Positions 43,227-55,675 of a stretch of DNA of 64,000 nucleotides are shown in pieces. The notes under the pieces are model-generated. The model did no database searches, was not told the DNA's origin, and saw only the letters and a list, made by a program, of their open reading frames with translations. How positions within the stretch are numbered: position 1 is the stretch's first letter; each line of letters opens with the position of its first letter. The stretch covers positions 1,356,711-1,420,710 of the forward strand of contig VNKQ01000015.1 in NCBI GenBank assembly GCA_016508695.1, written 5' to 3'. The DNA comes from Hyphodiscus hymeniophilus. Lineage: Eukaryota > Ascomycota > Leotiomycetes > Helotiales > Hyphodiscaceae. Made by a program: the position numbers and the translations under genes.

Positions 43227-43862
43227 CATTCCCAAATAGAAAGTTTAAATTTAATGGCACCTGAATGGCGCCAATCTCACCGTGGCAGTTATTTTGGACT
43301 GCATTGGCATTGATAATCTCTAAAGATTATTTTCTACTCCACGATCCACATCATCTTTCTCCATATAGCCGTACGTCCTTCGGTCCTTCTAGTAACTAAT
43401 TATAGCATGCTTACAAGTCAGTTCTATTATATAAATGTTAAAAACTCTGTACGACTGTATTCAGTGGACCCAAGTCGTGAGTCCAAACAACAACCTTCCA
43501 AGATACATTATTACAACCATCATGAATCTTCTATGACTCCTTGCCATCTCCATAATCCTTTCTGCCTCTCTTTCCCTTTCCTCGTTACTTTGACTTTGCT
43601 TTCGGATTATTGAACTGTTATTTCTAAGGACTTTTTATTCTTCTTACTTACCTTACTGCGGCTAAACATAATATCATGATTCAGGATATCTGGGACCCAA
43701 GATCCTTTCACGCAGTTGGAAGCACTGCTTAATTAATGCGACGGCACCCATCTTATTCATCTACTTTCATATAATAACACCCCATGTCACCTTGCAGAAT
43801 CAATCGTCCAAGAATCATGGCGCTCTAGGTTTCTACATCGTCCAAGTCACCCTTTCGTATCC
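43227..43862. other. Intergenic between convergent genes
   Basis: AT-rich 3' flanks of the P450 and GrpB-like genes; nothing recognised. Confidence 0.5.
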
Positions 43863-44513
43863 TCATTCAACATAGCCGAGGCGCTTGAAAGCTCTATGTA
43901 AAATACCCTCAATCACGCCCTCCTTCCTGTCATTGTATTCCTGAATCGACTCCCCACCCAGCTTGCTTGCCTCACTGCACTCCTTTTTCGTCCTCGCATA
44001 CAAGTCTCTGTCATCTACATTCTCGATCAACCACTCCTTGAAAATGCGATGTCTTTCCGCCGCCGGACATGCAGGTCCCCAAACATGCACGTTCGCAAAC
44101 ATAGGCTTATCAGCGGTGAAGAATCTGTGGCCATACCACTTGGGCTCCCGCAACATGAACTGAAAGCCCTGAGATTCTAGCGCGGACACGTAGGCGCTCT
44201 CGTCATTGATATCTGGAACCACGACGTCGATGTCTATGATTGCTTTTGCGGGAAGCCCGGGGACCGAGGTTGATCCTACGTGGGAGACAGAAGCGAGGTG
44301 GCCTGTTCCAGGTCCCGCTCCGTTAGATGATGATGGTGGGCCAAGGGCGGTAATGATACGTGAGGCGAAGATGGCATAGGTGGAGGGCCAGGTGGGATCC
44401 GGGTCGACGATGTCCAGACTGGGCTTGAATTTGCGGAATGAGATACGTTCAACATCATTCTCGTCGAAGTCATTTAGTTTGATAAGGTCTTTGATGTTGA
44501 CTTCGTTCGACAT
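43863..44513 (-). CDS. GrpB/UPF0157 family protein (nucleotidyltransferase fold)
   Basis: Intronless, 216 aa from the ATG at 44513 (the open frame continues upstream only through non-ATG codons). The core is SHVGSTSVPGLPAKAIID then IDVVVPD, the GS-x-DxD-like nucleotidyltransferase pattern of the UPF0157/GrpB family (PF04229). ANVHVWGPACPAAERHRIF and KEWLIENVDDRDLYA follow as in other members. Biochemical role is unknown in fungi; some family members are fused to CoaE. Family call is confident, function is not. Confidence 0.88.
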   Translation of the reverse strand: MSNEVNIKDLIKLNDFDENDVERISFRKFKPSLDIVDPDPTWPSTYAIFASRIITALGPPSSSNGAGPGTGHLASVSHVGSTSVPGLPAKAIIDIDVVVPDINDESAYVSALESQGFQFMLREPKWYGHRFFTADKPMFANVHVWGPACPAAERHRIFKEWLIENVDDRDLYARTKKECSEASKLGGESIQEYNDRKEGVIEGILHRAFKRLGYVE

Positions 44514-45013
44514 TGTAGTATTGTACAAGTTGAGGTGAGTGTTTTTCGAGAAAAGTTGTACGAATCAGTTGCGATTTGGTCCCTAATAAGTTCTCGACCC
44601 GTACAAGTACATATGCAACAGTGTCAAATGCTAAATGCAGTACAGGGATAGGGATATGCCTATCCCTAAACTGTCACGCCGCACTGTCACGCCGAGAACA
44701 CTAAGCGAGGCAATAAGAGATAGCTAGCACCCGGATGGTAGGGCTGCATATTAGATACCTGAATTTAGACAATCTTCTTTATTTGAGAACACTTGATTAC
44801 TGTGATCAATCCTCCTAGCGTGATTTCATTTGCGCGCGCATTTATATACAGTTTATCTATCAGTCATGATAGTTCTGGACGTATGTCATTTCATAGCCTG
44901 AGCCCATTCGAGCCCGGGTTTGAGAACTTGACACAGTATATTTGCGGAGATTGATCACGGAATTCTGTACAAGGTTAGCCACAGAACTCGTCTGAGTCGC
45001 ACACACCCGTTAC
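44514..45013. other. Intergenic with small repeats
   Basis: Upstream of the GrpB-like gene and downstream of the GH55 gene. Holds the inverted and direct repeats listed separately. Confidence 0.5.
44644..44694. repeat. 9-bp inverted repeat followed by 13-bp tandem duplication
   Basis: AGGGATAGG (44644-44652) and CCTATCCCT (44659-44667) can form a perfect hairpin with a 6-nt loop. Immediately after, ACTGTCACGCCG occurs twice with a 13-bp period (44670-44681 and 44683-44694). Could be an operator or simple slippage; about 130-180 bp upstream of the GrpB-like ATG. Confidence 0.6.
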
Positions 45014-48000
45014 CTACGTTGTGCCATTCCCATAACCGTAACTATAAAGATCCAATCGGTTTGGACCCCCACATGTCTCAGCAGCATTCCCATCGCATTT
45101 CATATTACATTGAAGACTCCCATCGGGTGCTAGTGCCCCGCCATTCTGCAGAGAATTATCGCAATCTATTCAAAATTAGAAGACGACTTGAGAGAAATGG
45201 GATAACATACAGCACTCATCCGAGTACTCCAAACCTGCCAGTGTGTATCCGAGCCCATGACACACTGTCTGACACGCTTCAATGGTCATTGAAGTTGGTC
45301 CTCCTGGAGCTGGTTCGCCATTACTCAGAGTGCGGGCGGCCACACTGTCCGTGTAGCAGCCTCGGAAGTTCCATCCAGCCGTTGGAGTTGGGGTCTTGGT
45401 GGCAGTGGATAGGGTAGTTGGCACTGATATTGTAGTTGTCGGGGGTGTTCCAGTTCCTCCGCTACCCGCTGCAAGCTGAAACAATGCGATGGTATCTCCA
45501 AAGACGTTGACATTAGCGCTGTAGACTGCCAAGCTCGTGCCCGCTTCGGAGATCATATTAATTGTGCCGACAGTGGTGAGACAGTAGATGTTGACGTTAC
45601 TCAATGTGCCTTCTAGGTCTACTATGTTGATTTGACAATTTTCGGGGCCGCCGCCTGCATTACATGCTGTGTGCAGGTGAGCTACTGGAAAAGAACTGGG
45701 AAGATGCCAACGTACTGCCATCATAGTTATCAAAGAATGAGTAATGCCCTGCACCGTATGTGAGAACATTCTTAGAGTTGACGATACGTAATCCCCATGC
45801 ATCGTAGCAGTTCGCGGCTTGGCCAGCACAGTTCGAAAATGTGGGGTCATTGAGTGCCGAGATGGCGGTAAATGGTGCTGGAGCTGGTGGATTCGGTTGA
45901 TAGTATCTGATGTCCACACGATTAGCCTTTCATAGTTGCTTAAAAGGGAGGTGCTTACGGTGTTTCGGTCTGAATGAAGCCCATGAACAAATTCTGAGTA
46001 TTGGCAAGCTGATACTGATAGAGTGTATGATGCTCTACCGCAGTTCCCACGCTGCGAGCATATGTATCAGTCCATAAAATTCTGACCTGGAGTGAAGAAT
46101 ATACTTACAGCCAGATTGTTCCAGCGGTACTCTCGATAAACAATCCCCGCCCAGCATAAATCGTGAGTTGTGTGTTACCCGGGTCATCAATGTCGTGATC
46201 AGCAACCCAGATCCAGTTATTCTCCATATAGAGACCAGATGCTGATGGTGTGACATGCATGGACATATACGCACCAATACATGCAGTACTGATACTTGTA
46301 CTACCTGGATTCTTAGCGCATTGAGCAACCTGAAGGTCCGACCCAGCGAATCCACCAATTCGGATATGTACATCCCACATGCCTGAAGGTGTTCCGGATG
46401 TGGCCAAGTTCCATTCGATTAGAGTTGCTCCCGCTTGAGCCCCTTGGGTACTAACGATCATGTCGGACCATTCTACTTGGCCAGCAGAACCAGCAGTACC
46501 TACTCGGACTACGGGTTGAGGACTATTGATGTTATTGAAGAAACTTCCACTTGACACTGGAAGTCTCGAAATTAGCCTTATTCAAGTTGGAAAGAGGACA
46601 TGTTGTCTGGACGAAGTGCCAAATGAGTGCGAACTTCACAATAATCTTTGCCTCCGGCGGGAAATCCTTAGATGCGATTGAGGACAAGGACATGATTGGG
46701 AGAGATATGTATAAGGCATTGTAGAAATTACTCACTAATCACTGAATAAGCTTCTCCAACGAGCTTCGCCCCAGCTGGTACAAGAAGGGTTTTCGTCACG
46801 CGGTAAGTTCCCGCGTCGAAGAATACCACTTTTCCTGCGGAGGTAGCACTATTGATGATATTCTGTAAAGCCGTTGTATCGTCCGTGACACCATTCCCAG
46901 TGGCTCCAGCACTGCGCACGCTGGAAAATGATGACGCAGCGAGAGTGTTGTATTGAGGCTTAGACCGAACGTAGTACTTTCCTCCACTAAGAAGAGAACC
47001 AGGTCTTGAATTTCCGGTAAAGGGCCCATTCAAGCTTTTGGGTCCCGTGGGATTGTATTCGTGGCCTTCGCCCCACGCTGCAATAGTTGTGCCTCCCGTA
47101 GACCCTGTGAGGATTGTCGAGCCCCCAAGTCGCTGTATGGCAACTGGTACGTTGCTCAATGCCAGGTTCTCGATTATTAAGCTACCAGCCGTTGGAGGAG
47201 CTGATGATGGGGCGTTGTAAGCTGTGATGATCCCAATTGGCGTGTTCGTAATGGAACTATCGACAACTGTAACGGAGCCAACACTCTGCGCACTGCTGCC
47301 CCGGACGATATATCAATGCCTTTCTGACAGTTGTTGATACTTATGCCTTGATAAACCCAGCCCCAGTCCCATATTTGGGAGATAGCGGTCACACAGTTGT
47401 TGAATACCAAATTGCGCATCGTGAACTGTGAATAACATCCTTAGCACTGTCTCATCAACGAATCAACTCGGCCCATGCTAGTTTTTGCCATTCCTGAGAA
47501 GAGAATCCGACATCAAAAAATTTGTAAGCAGGGAGGAATCGAGGAACATTACGTACTTGTTGATTCCCTACTTGGGCGCCAATTAGACCACCATTGAAAG
47601 TCAGATCGGTTGCAAACCCTGCAGAGCCTAGAACGCTTTGGATTAGCTGGGAATATCTACTGTTTCAAAATGTAAAGACACAAGGCAACAATAGATCAGG
47701 AATTGTTACACGAGTCATGTTGTGTTAACAAGAAGAAAAGCATAACATACCACTTTCACAGAATAGTCCTACATGCTGTGTTCCAGAGGCTGCACTCATT
47801 TGAAATACGATATTCTGCAGACTTGTTGCTTGTGCAGTAGGCCAGTGGATTCCCGTTGCTGCTGAAGTCGCAGGAATACTTGTCATATCAAAGATAAAGT
47901 TCCGGACTTGCCTATAAAACACGTTCGTAGATCCCCAATTCAGATTTGCTGTATAGTATCTATCGCCGTCGACCAAGCCAAATCCAGAAAATCCAGCTGT

Positions 48001-48542
48001 GGCTTTTAGCGTCGGTACATTATTCGGATTTCCGATTAGTTGCGTGTAGTATTGGTCGATAATTGACGAAGAAATCAAGTACGTTCCAGAGGGAAAATAA
48101 ACTACTGCTGGAGTTGTCGTGCTTGAAGCACAGCCTTGACCACAACGATTGCCATCATTTATAGCAGCATTGATTGCAGCTGTATCGTCTGTGACGCCAT
48201 TGCCTGGAAACGAGATTTGAAATTAGTCGTAGATTCATAATTCGGTAAACCCATCGGTAGAGACACACCTGTTGCACCATAGTCCTTTACATTTCGGAAC
48301 ACTTTGTAGCCGCTGGAACCAAATGCCGAGATACCTTGATGATTGATGGTTTCATACCAATACGCAGTTGATTGTCTTTTCGTGCCAGCTGAAGACTCAG
48401 AATGATTGCCTTCAAAGTGGACATAGTCTCCATACTCTTGCAAGACCTTTGCAACAATGTTGTCAACCTGTGGGATTTTGAGATGCTCACACCACGCTCC
48501 CAAAGCAAAAAGAGAGAGTAGACCCGCATTGAGGAGCTTCAT
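45014..48542 (-). CDS. GH55 exo-beta-1,3-glucanase with C-terminal WSC domain; one-base frameshift
   Basis: Nine exons on the minus strand: 48269-48542, 47751-48203, 47557-47627, 47426 side to 46736 (46736-47425), 46109-46556, 45959-46051, 45716-45906, 45211-45666, 45014-45165. Signal peptide MKLLNAGLLSLFALGAWC. Two right-handed beta-helix halves of GH55 are clear: YKVFRNVKDYGATGNGVTDD and VRSAGATGNGVTDDTTALQN are the matching pectate-lyase-3 starts. The C-terminal WSC domain (about 835-935) starts GWNFRGCYTDS and ends AETCGGPNRLDLYSYG. In exon 4, near 47299-47302, the frame slips by one: GIDISSG is in one frame and SAQSVGSVTVVDSS in the next; a G is missing from a GGGG run, and the exon length (690) is one short of the phase its splice sites need. 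About 942 aa when intact. Either a recent null allele or a homopolymer error. Confidence 0.82.
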
Positions 48543-50622
48543 TTTTATTAGACTTTGTGTCCTTTATTGTGATAGAATGGTTGATAGATGATGAGGATTC
48601 GCGCAGAAACTGGGGAAAACAAGAGTAAACTTATAACAAAGATTGACTGAGCAGAACAAAATCTAGGCGACGTGCCAGTTCGGCTCAGTGCGACCCAGAT
48701 TCGGAGGGGTTCAGGATAAGAAACTCGTGCAGGGAACGCAATATGCTCAGCTGTCCTGGTTCCCCTCAAACTTGCATCCAAGAAGCCGCCGAGATCGTAT
48801 ACAAGGCCAATGAGATAAATGCCAATTAAGAATGCAAATAGCATATTCTGAAAAATTAAATGTGTAGATCAGACGCAAAGAGAGCGAAAAGGGCTGGGAA
48901 AGAAAGCAGCGAAGAGAGGAGACTCGAGTGGCCGAAGGCGTCCCGACCGGGTTCTCGCTCATTTGAAGATATATTATACTGGTTGGGTGAGGAGAAAGTC
49001 TTGGGAAGCATTTCTCATTCAGCTGCAGTAAATGTCGTTTCGAGACATTCATTCAAGCCACGAACCGGTTAGTTCAACGTTATGATGTAAGAAGTGTAAC
49101 ATGTTTGAGGGAAATGGTGTTTACTCCAAGATTAATCAATAAGAATCGCATGCTCGCGGGCCGATAGAACGAGATGATAGAAACAAGAGACTTGAAATGA
49201 CCACCTGTCACACCTACAGCCTCGTAGCATAAACACAGCCCAAAGCCTTCCACTATGGAACTTGGAGAGGTCTTATGGTTCGAGACTCGTCAAGCTTTTC
49301 TGTCCGTCTGGAGAAGATACAGACATCCAGTCCGATACTACGCGGATCGGCGGGGTTTCCTCCCTGCAGACCACGTTCTGCGGCACTTGTTAGGTGTCGC
49401 TAACCCCGCATTGATCTTCAAGGCACAACATGTGCCTGGATTTCGAAGATTTAGATCTCACCCACCCCAAGATCATAAGAACTTTCCGGAACTTGTGGCC
49501 GTCGGACGGTTCAACTGACCATGTGGGGAGAGGGATCATGGATGGGATGAATTGATTGAAATAAAGTTCGGAAGCTAGTGGCCGTTCATCGGTTCAATCT
49601 GGGGCATGCGGGGGGTTTGTGGCTAGATCAAAAGGCGGGGAAATTCAACGACCAAGACCCATGCCACAACAACCTGCAGCAACGGAGCAAAAGTCCCAAT
49701 GTGACTACTTGATCACGAAGACACTTGACTCCTTTCTTGCAACCATCTCCGTAGAGCTTATTAGCCCCCCCTGCCGGCGAATATTCGGCCCGTTAAGACT
49801 CGTCCGTGTAGAACTGTTTGTGCGCTATGGCCTTGTCTGCGGGATTTTAAGGAGATATCTCTATACTTTTTATCCCGGCTCTTAATTGTCTCCTTATTAA
49901 GGCGTCGGGGTGACGAGTAAAAGTCATCGAGCATGGCACGTGGAAAGCTTGTAATTTTCCGTGTTCAGTTTAAGCTTCTGGGAAACATGGAATTTGGCTG
50001 ATGTAGGAGTACCGACTAAACTCCCACCCCGGCAATTCACCCGACCGTCTAGACCTTGTGACAAGATATGGTGTTACTGTCTTTAAGCCTCAATTCCAAG
50101 TGATATAGCGCGACGTTGCATTTGGTGAGCCAGCAGAAGTCCATTTAATCGTTTTTTGGGAGATGGGGGAAATGGTTAGGAACTCTTTCGGTGGCAATTA
50201 TCTCTTTTCAAACATTAAAAAGTATCATAGAAATCAGAAGTCCCAAGTTTACTGCAATGTTTTCTCGGTAAAACGAACTGTAATTGTCTATAACACAAAG
50301 TTTTCAATCGTCGCAGTAGTTTTGAATGTGCTTTCAGTGGTACGCGTTTAATGATGCCCCGTGGTTGAGGACCATCAGAGGGTCATTATCTAACTCGACC
50401 TTTCTAGAACGTTGCTCACGAATCCTTCTGCAAAAAATACGAATTAGAGTCGCTTTGGAAATAGATATCTTTATTGCAGAACTTCACGGTCGTCCTATAT
50501 CACAATTTCCCATTTGGAGATAGACAGGAGACCGAGCGAGAACTGACCAATCAAGCTTTTCATTGAATATATACAAAAATAAAGTTAATATCATGAAACC
50601 CGAGACTAATCTCCTCATATGA
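48543..50622. other. 2-kb intergenic region, no gene supported
   Basis: Promoter of the GH55 gene and 3' flank of the GH16 gene. The plus-strand frames at 49255-49518 and 49619-49885 have no family features. Nothing recognisable. Confidence 0.45.
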
Positions 50623-52459
50623 CTACTGATAAACCTTCACCGAGTTGATCGTCCAGTATGCTCCCTGGAAAGCACTAGGATTTGCTGCCACATAGGCATT
50701 ACATGAGCTCGCCAAATTTCCACAGTTCCCAGCATCCCACACGGATTGGATTCCAGCCCATGCACCACAGAAAGTCGTGTCGAACACAATCTGATTGTTT
50801 GCGAAGAAGGAGTCAATATTGCATCCAGACCCTCCATTAAACTTCACTGTTGGAGTGCCCCAGCCACTGGGATTCGGATTGCCAGACGTAATGTCCGAAG
50901 GGATGGCATTTCGAGGGAAGAACCAAACGGCAATCGCCGATGAAGTCCACTGTGTAGCGTATACACCGCCGCCGATGGCGTTGAAACCTGCACCATAGCC
51001 TTGCGTATTAGTAGTGGTAACACCACAACCTTCATTGGCATTAGACGTGTTACAATCTGTGTAGTCCAGGACGCTGCCAGATTGAGATCCGCTGGTATTG
51101 ATAGAGCATCCAGCAGCGGTGTGGAGCGTGATAGAGTCCGTGTTCAATAGGTTGACGCCCTCAATGATATCAATTTCGCCATTGTTTGGCCAGTTGGGGC
51201 CTAAGAGCCAAAAGGCGGGCCAAGTGCCGCAAATACCGCCAGGCATGTGGGCGATGTCGGCGATAAAGAGACCATGTGTCCAAGCAGCATTGCTGCTCAC
51301 ACGAACAGAGGCTCTTCCGGCTGATGGATTCAAGGTTGTGTAGTCTACACCCATGTAGACTTGGTTGTTATTTGTGTTGATGAGACCAGCACTTTGGGCC
51401 TGGGCCTGTGTTAAGTAGTCAACAAAACCACCGGTAGGGTCTCCGCCCGTGAAAAAGGTCATTTGGCTGAAAAAGTTGGTATGGTCGAAAGTGGCTTTGA
51501 GAGTATATGTAGTCGGGGAGGAGCCTCCGCTGCCATGCTGGTACACATCCAGTCTATTAGGTCCTCCACAAGTCTCAGCAGCATTGCCGCTACATGCCAT
51601 GTTGCATTCCGTACTGCCATCTGAGGCTGGGCCTCCTCCATTTCCGAAAGAATTGCCACACCCTATAGTTATCAGAGAAGTACGCATAGTGATGGGGAAC
51701 AGGAACTCACAACACTCGCCCGCGTACTCAGTACCTGCAATGCTATAGCCTGCTGCTAGACATGCAGTCTGACATCCTTCATTTGTCATGCCCCCTGAAA
51801 CCGATCCCGCGACGGGCAGTGTACGTGCCGAAGTACTATCCGTATAGCATCCCAGGAAAGTCCACCCCGGCAAAGGATTACCGGTTCCAGTTGGCGAGGT
51901 TCCCGCTGTGGAAGTAGTTGGAGTAGAGCCTCCAGTACTATAAGTATACATAGTCAAGCGGTTAGGACCCCCACAGGTCTCCGCCTTATTCCCATCGCAG
52001 GTCATATCACACAGAGCATTGCCATCTGGGGCTGGAGCACCAGAGTTTTGAAGTGCATTGCCACAATCTGTAAGGATATTAGAGTCATGGTCCTATACAT
52101 GGAGAACAAGACTCACAACACTCATCTGAATACTCGGTGCCAGCGAGTTTGTAACCTGCAGCAAGGCACGTAGCTTGACAGAGCTCGTTAGTCATAGCAG
52201 TTGGTCCACCTGATACTGATGCTGCATATGGCAATGACCGTGCAGAGACACTATCTGTGTAGCATCCCAAAACCGTCCAGCCAGCAGCAGCAGCAGCAGG
52301 CTTGGCAGCGGGTGCACTCGTTAATTCGGTTGAATTTTCAGAAGAGCTAGCCGCTGAGAGGGCCACTCCGCTCTTGTTGATATCGGCCACGAGAGCGGCT
52401 GCACTTCCAATATAGATCAAGACCGCAAGACTCAGAAAGAAGTAGAGTGAGAAGGCCAT
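50623..52459 (-). CDS. Secreted GH16 beta-glucanase with two WSC domains
   Basis: Three exons, 52117-52459, 51711-52067, 50623-51662; 579 aa. The second intron (51663-51710, 48 bp) is frame-neutral, so it can be missed. Signal peptide or anchor SLYFFLSLAVLIYIGSAAA, Ala/Ser-rich linker, WSC1 (about 60-155, GWTVLGCYTDS to AETCGGPNRLTMY), Thr-rich linker, WSC2 (about 181-275, GWTFLGCYTDS to AETCGGPNRLDVY), and the GH16 catalytic domain (about 290-579) with the nucleophile/acid motif GEIDIIEG near 394. Splicing restores ECYCGN and ECWCGN in the two WSC modules. It probably hydrolyses laminarin-type beta-1,3(4)-glucan at the wall, with WSC as the carbohydrate-binding part. Shares WSC type with the GH55 gene upstream. 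Confidence 0.9.
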
Positions 52460-53718
52460 GGTATATATAGTTCAGACCGATCGACCGTCTCGAGTTTGAT
52501 GTATACAATAAATAAGACTGCAAATCAACTGCAAATAACAATGTCGGGACCTGAGTACTGCGAAACGAAGTTTAAAGGTTTCCACTTCTACGGAAGCTGG
52601 TAGTCTTCATCCAAAGAATCTTCTCTTTATATAGTTGTTACCGTACCAGTAAGAAGAGAATTGTACAGCTTCATGCAGAAACGGGGAGACTCTTGTCAGC
52701 CGACATCCGTGGCCATAATTTACATCGACCTGATATGCCTACTTAGGTCTGGACCAGGTAAAAGGTCATGCGGCGTAAGAATGAGCAGAATCGTTTGCAA
52801 CCCTTCTCCAGAATTACCCCACAAGAGACGCCGGACATGCAGTGGTTAATCGTTAGTTGGGAAAAATGCAAATTCCAAATTAAATTCTCATAACGGGCCG
52901 ATCGTGGTTTGATGTCTGGGGGGCAGGGGATAAATGGGGCTCGACTGCTAACTTGAAACACTTCGAGCCATGGATCCCACTGAGTGTGTAATTCATGGTA
53001 AACACAGGTTCAAGTCAATTCCATTCCCGGAAAATTCAGCAAGCAGGAAGTATGTATAAGAATAAAGAGTAATAACTTGATACTGAGATTATCACGCAGG
53101 TACACGAGAAAGGAAACTTCGCTACTAAGCTTTCTGCTGACCTACGGGCTTCAAAGAACTAGGATTGATACAGCAGCGAAGTAAGGCCGACCCTACATAC
53201 CCTTGACGTCGCAGAAGAATAGCACGAACTCGGACGTTTCCCCCCTGCTTTAGCGCATAAGAAGCACTCTGAAAAGAGCCGGAACTACTGTAAGAAACCT
53301 GTGTCTAGGACATATTCCGGTACTTCGCGGTTTTGTGATTACTAAGCCGTGTAAGCACCGATAAGCCACTGATAAGTACACTAACCAAGGGTTTGGGGTT
53401 TGGTTCTGTGGAGGTCTAAGGGATAATAAGTTTATGTTGCACCACTCGGATTCTGCCTAAAGTCTGCAACACTGCGTTAGGCCAAGACTGTGTTTTCACC
53501 TACTCGATCCGCAATAGTCGCGCAGTTTCTACTAAAAACACAGGTAGAATAGTTATGGTAGCTCAATAGATCTTCTGCTCAGGACTTACCCTGAGAAGTC
53601 ACAAATACTGTAATGATTGATGAATTATATGATTCAGTAAGGAAGGACTGTCTGGTAAAAAGGTATCTGCCCAATCATACGATTTAGTTTTCAAGTCGCG
53701 GCACCGTAATTTCCACCC
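52460..53718. other. Intergenic, no gene seen
   Basis: Promoter of the GH16 gene and 3' flank of the hydrolase-like gene. No supported frame. Confidence 0.5.
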
Positions 53719-55190
53719 CTACAGGTGGTCAGGTGCGTCGGCGATATTGCGATCGAAGTCTTTCTTTCGGCCTTTCTCATATTCACCCAGCCAGTCAGGA
53801 TAATCTTTACTCCGGAATATCGACGAGTCGCGCTTGTTAGCAGCGTACTTGAAAGCATCAGGATCAGCTTTAAAGCGGCTGCCCATATAAACGATCCCAT
53901 GGTATCCGAAGCCCATGAAATGACCAATGTCAGGACCACGATAGCAGAACAACTTTCCTACGAACTGAAGGACACAACTCAGTCTCTATTCACACCATTT
54001 GTAGAGGGAAAGCCCGCAAAACTTAACGTGGATTTACTCGTCTTCTCATATTCTTTTGCAACTTGCTCCTGGAACCCAAATGGGTCATTGATGAACTGGA
54101 CTACAAGATTATTGTACCCATAACGCCCTGAAGCTCGCGGTACAGGGTCCAACGGGTGGATGAAGTTCAAGACTTCAATCCCTCGCTCTTTGATTTACTC
54201 CTCAGCAACCTCATCAAAAGCCTTATACGTCGAAATATTGATGACTCTGATTTTCACTAGAGGCTTCTTGTCTTCAAGCATCGCAGACTGAATTATCAGT
54301 GCCCCGAAAATCGACTTGATGGTGCCCCAGCTGTGCGCTTCGATCTCCAATGGTTTGGCGGGGTCGACTTTTCCCACAATAGCATTACCAAAATCTTCAG
54401 CAGTTGAAGCGACTTTTTCGCCTTTGGGCGACAGCGGATTACCCCAGAAGTCTTCTGCACAGGACTTTTTCACCATGCCACGTGCACCCTTGATGTAGTT
54501 GCTCAGCGGTACCATCTCGTAAGAGAAGTCTGGGTCGATATTTGCTACCAGGCCTTTGAAGCCCCAGATTACTGGATCAATTTGAACGCCTGGAACGGTC
54601 AGATACTGAACGTCGTTTTCCACACGAAAGAATGAGGAGGCGCGGAACCCTGTGCCATATGGGAGACGGTGTGACATCAAATTCTGTGAGTACTGTCAGC
54701 ATATGTATAGTAGCAAGAGCGTCAATACACGGAGCTTTCAAAGAGACAGGGTTCACACATCAGGGTCAAAGATCTGTGTCAAAAACAGTCAGCAATTTTC
54801 GTCAAAGTGGTGATGGTCAAGCAAGTAAACATTCTTACATTGCCAACGGTGCCAGATTGTTCTTGGCTCATCATAGCGATCCCGACTGCCCAATTTGTTG
54901 CTTTAGGAAAAATCTTTTTGAAATCTTCCAGTAGTGCTTCTTTGGCATTAGGCACAGCCTCGAGATGGTCATTACTGTTTTTTTGATACGTTTTCTCCTC
55001 GCCTCGTGGCCAAAACACTGATCCTCCATAGACCTCAAATCAAGTCAACATTTTAGACACTTGTTTTTTCAATGAGTCTTACCTAATCGCAATCAGACAT
55101 TGCTTTTTCCACAACCTTGAAGTCGAACGATGCAGCTTTATTTGGTGGTTGGGCTATCTTGCTGTCTATTGTACCGTCTACTTTCGACAT
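53719..55190 (-). pseudogene. Alpha/beta-hydrolase-like gene with two in-frame stops
   Basis: I read five exons on the minus strand: 55083-55190, 54839-55033, 54759-54773 (15 nt), 53996-54683, 53719-53957; about 414 codons, introns 49, 65, 75 and 38 bp in phase. Lipase-like features: an elbow EAHSWGT (Ser nucleophile candidate), a later NFIHPLDPVPR with an acid candidate, and DIGHFMGFGYHG with a His candidate, in the right order. No known family is recognised and there is no signal peptide. Two stops lie in the otherwise clean frame: TAG at 55083-55085 (last codon of exon 1, before VYGGSVFWPRG) and TAA at 54195-54197 (between AFDEVAEE and IKERGIEVLNF). Both fit CAG/CAA glutamine codons changed by C-to-T. 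Head-to-head with the coiled-coil gene. Confidence 0.55.
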
Positions 55191-55675
55191 TGTCACAAAT
55201 GTTCTATTTGAACACGAGCAAGAAACTCCTATGATATGAACTCTATTGCATGAGCGTGCAAGCAGTCTTAAATACCGCCTCAGCGCTACTTCTGTGAAGC
55301 AGGGGCCCTATTTTCTCAATTTCCCTGCGGGGAGTTTGATGGCTTCCTGTTAACACCTCAGCCCGCCTCCGCTCCCATGATGTGTTTCTTTTTTGACAAG
55401 ACGAGTCAAAACTGACTCAGCTCAGCTTGTGACGAACAACGCCTGAATGATGTAGACTCGCATTCAGATAGATCTGGCTTGTTTTAACGAATGGTTTGGG
55501 GTTTCTATTCGTCAACGCATTCCGTGTAAAACAACCCAAGCATACAACGCTGATCTCGTGTCAGAGCGAATTGCATCAGGGTATTCTGGACGCCTTTCCT
55601 GAAGACGAACGACCCTCCGAGCGTGTGATTACCAGCCAGGAGCTAATCACGACAACATCATTCACTTTTCCTAAG

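Noticed and set aside
47280..47310. An extra intron explaining the GH55 frame change
   Set aside because: No GT or GC donor with an AG acceptor removes a stretch that keeps the conserved residues on both sides; exon length is off by exactly one base.
49255..49885. Two plus-strand frames between the glucanase genes
   Set aside because: Arg/His/Pro-rich chance frames with no conserved segment.
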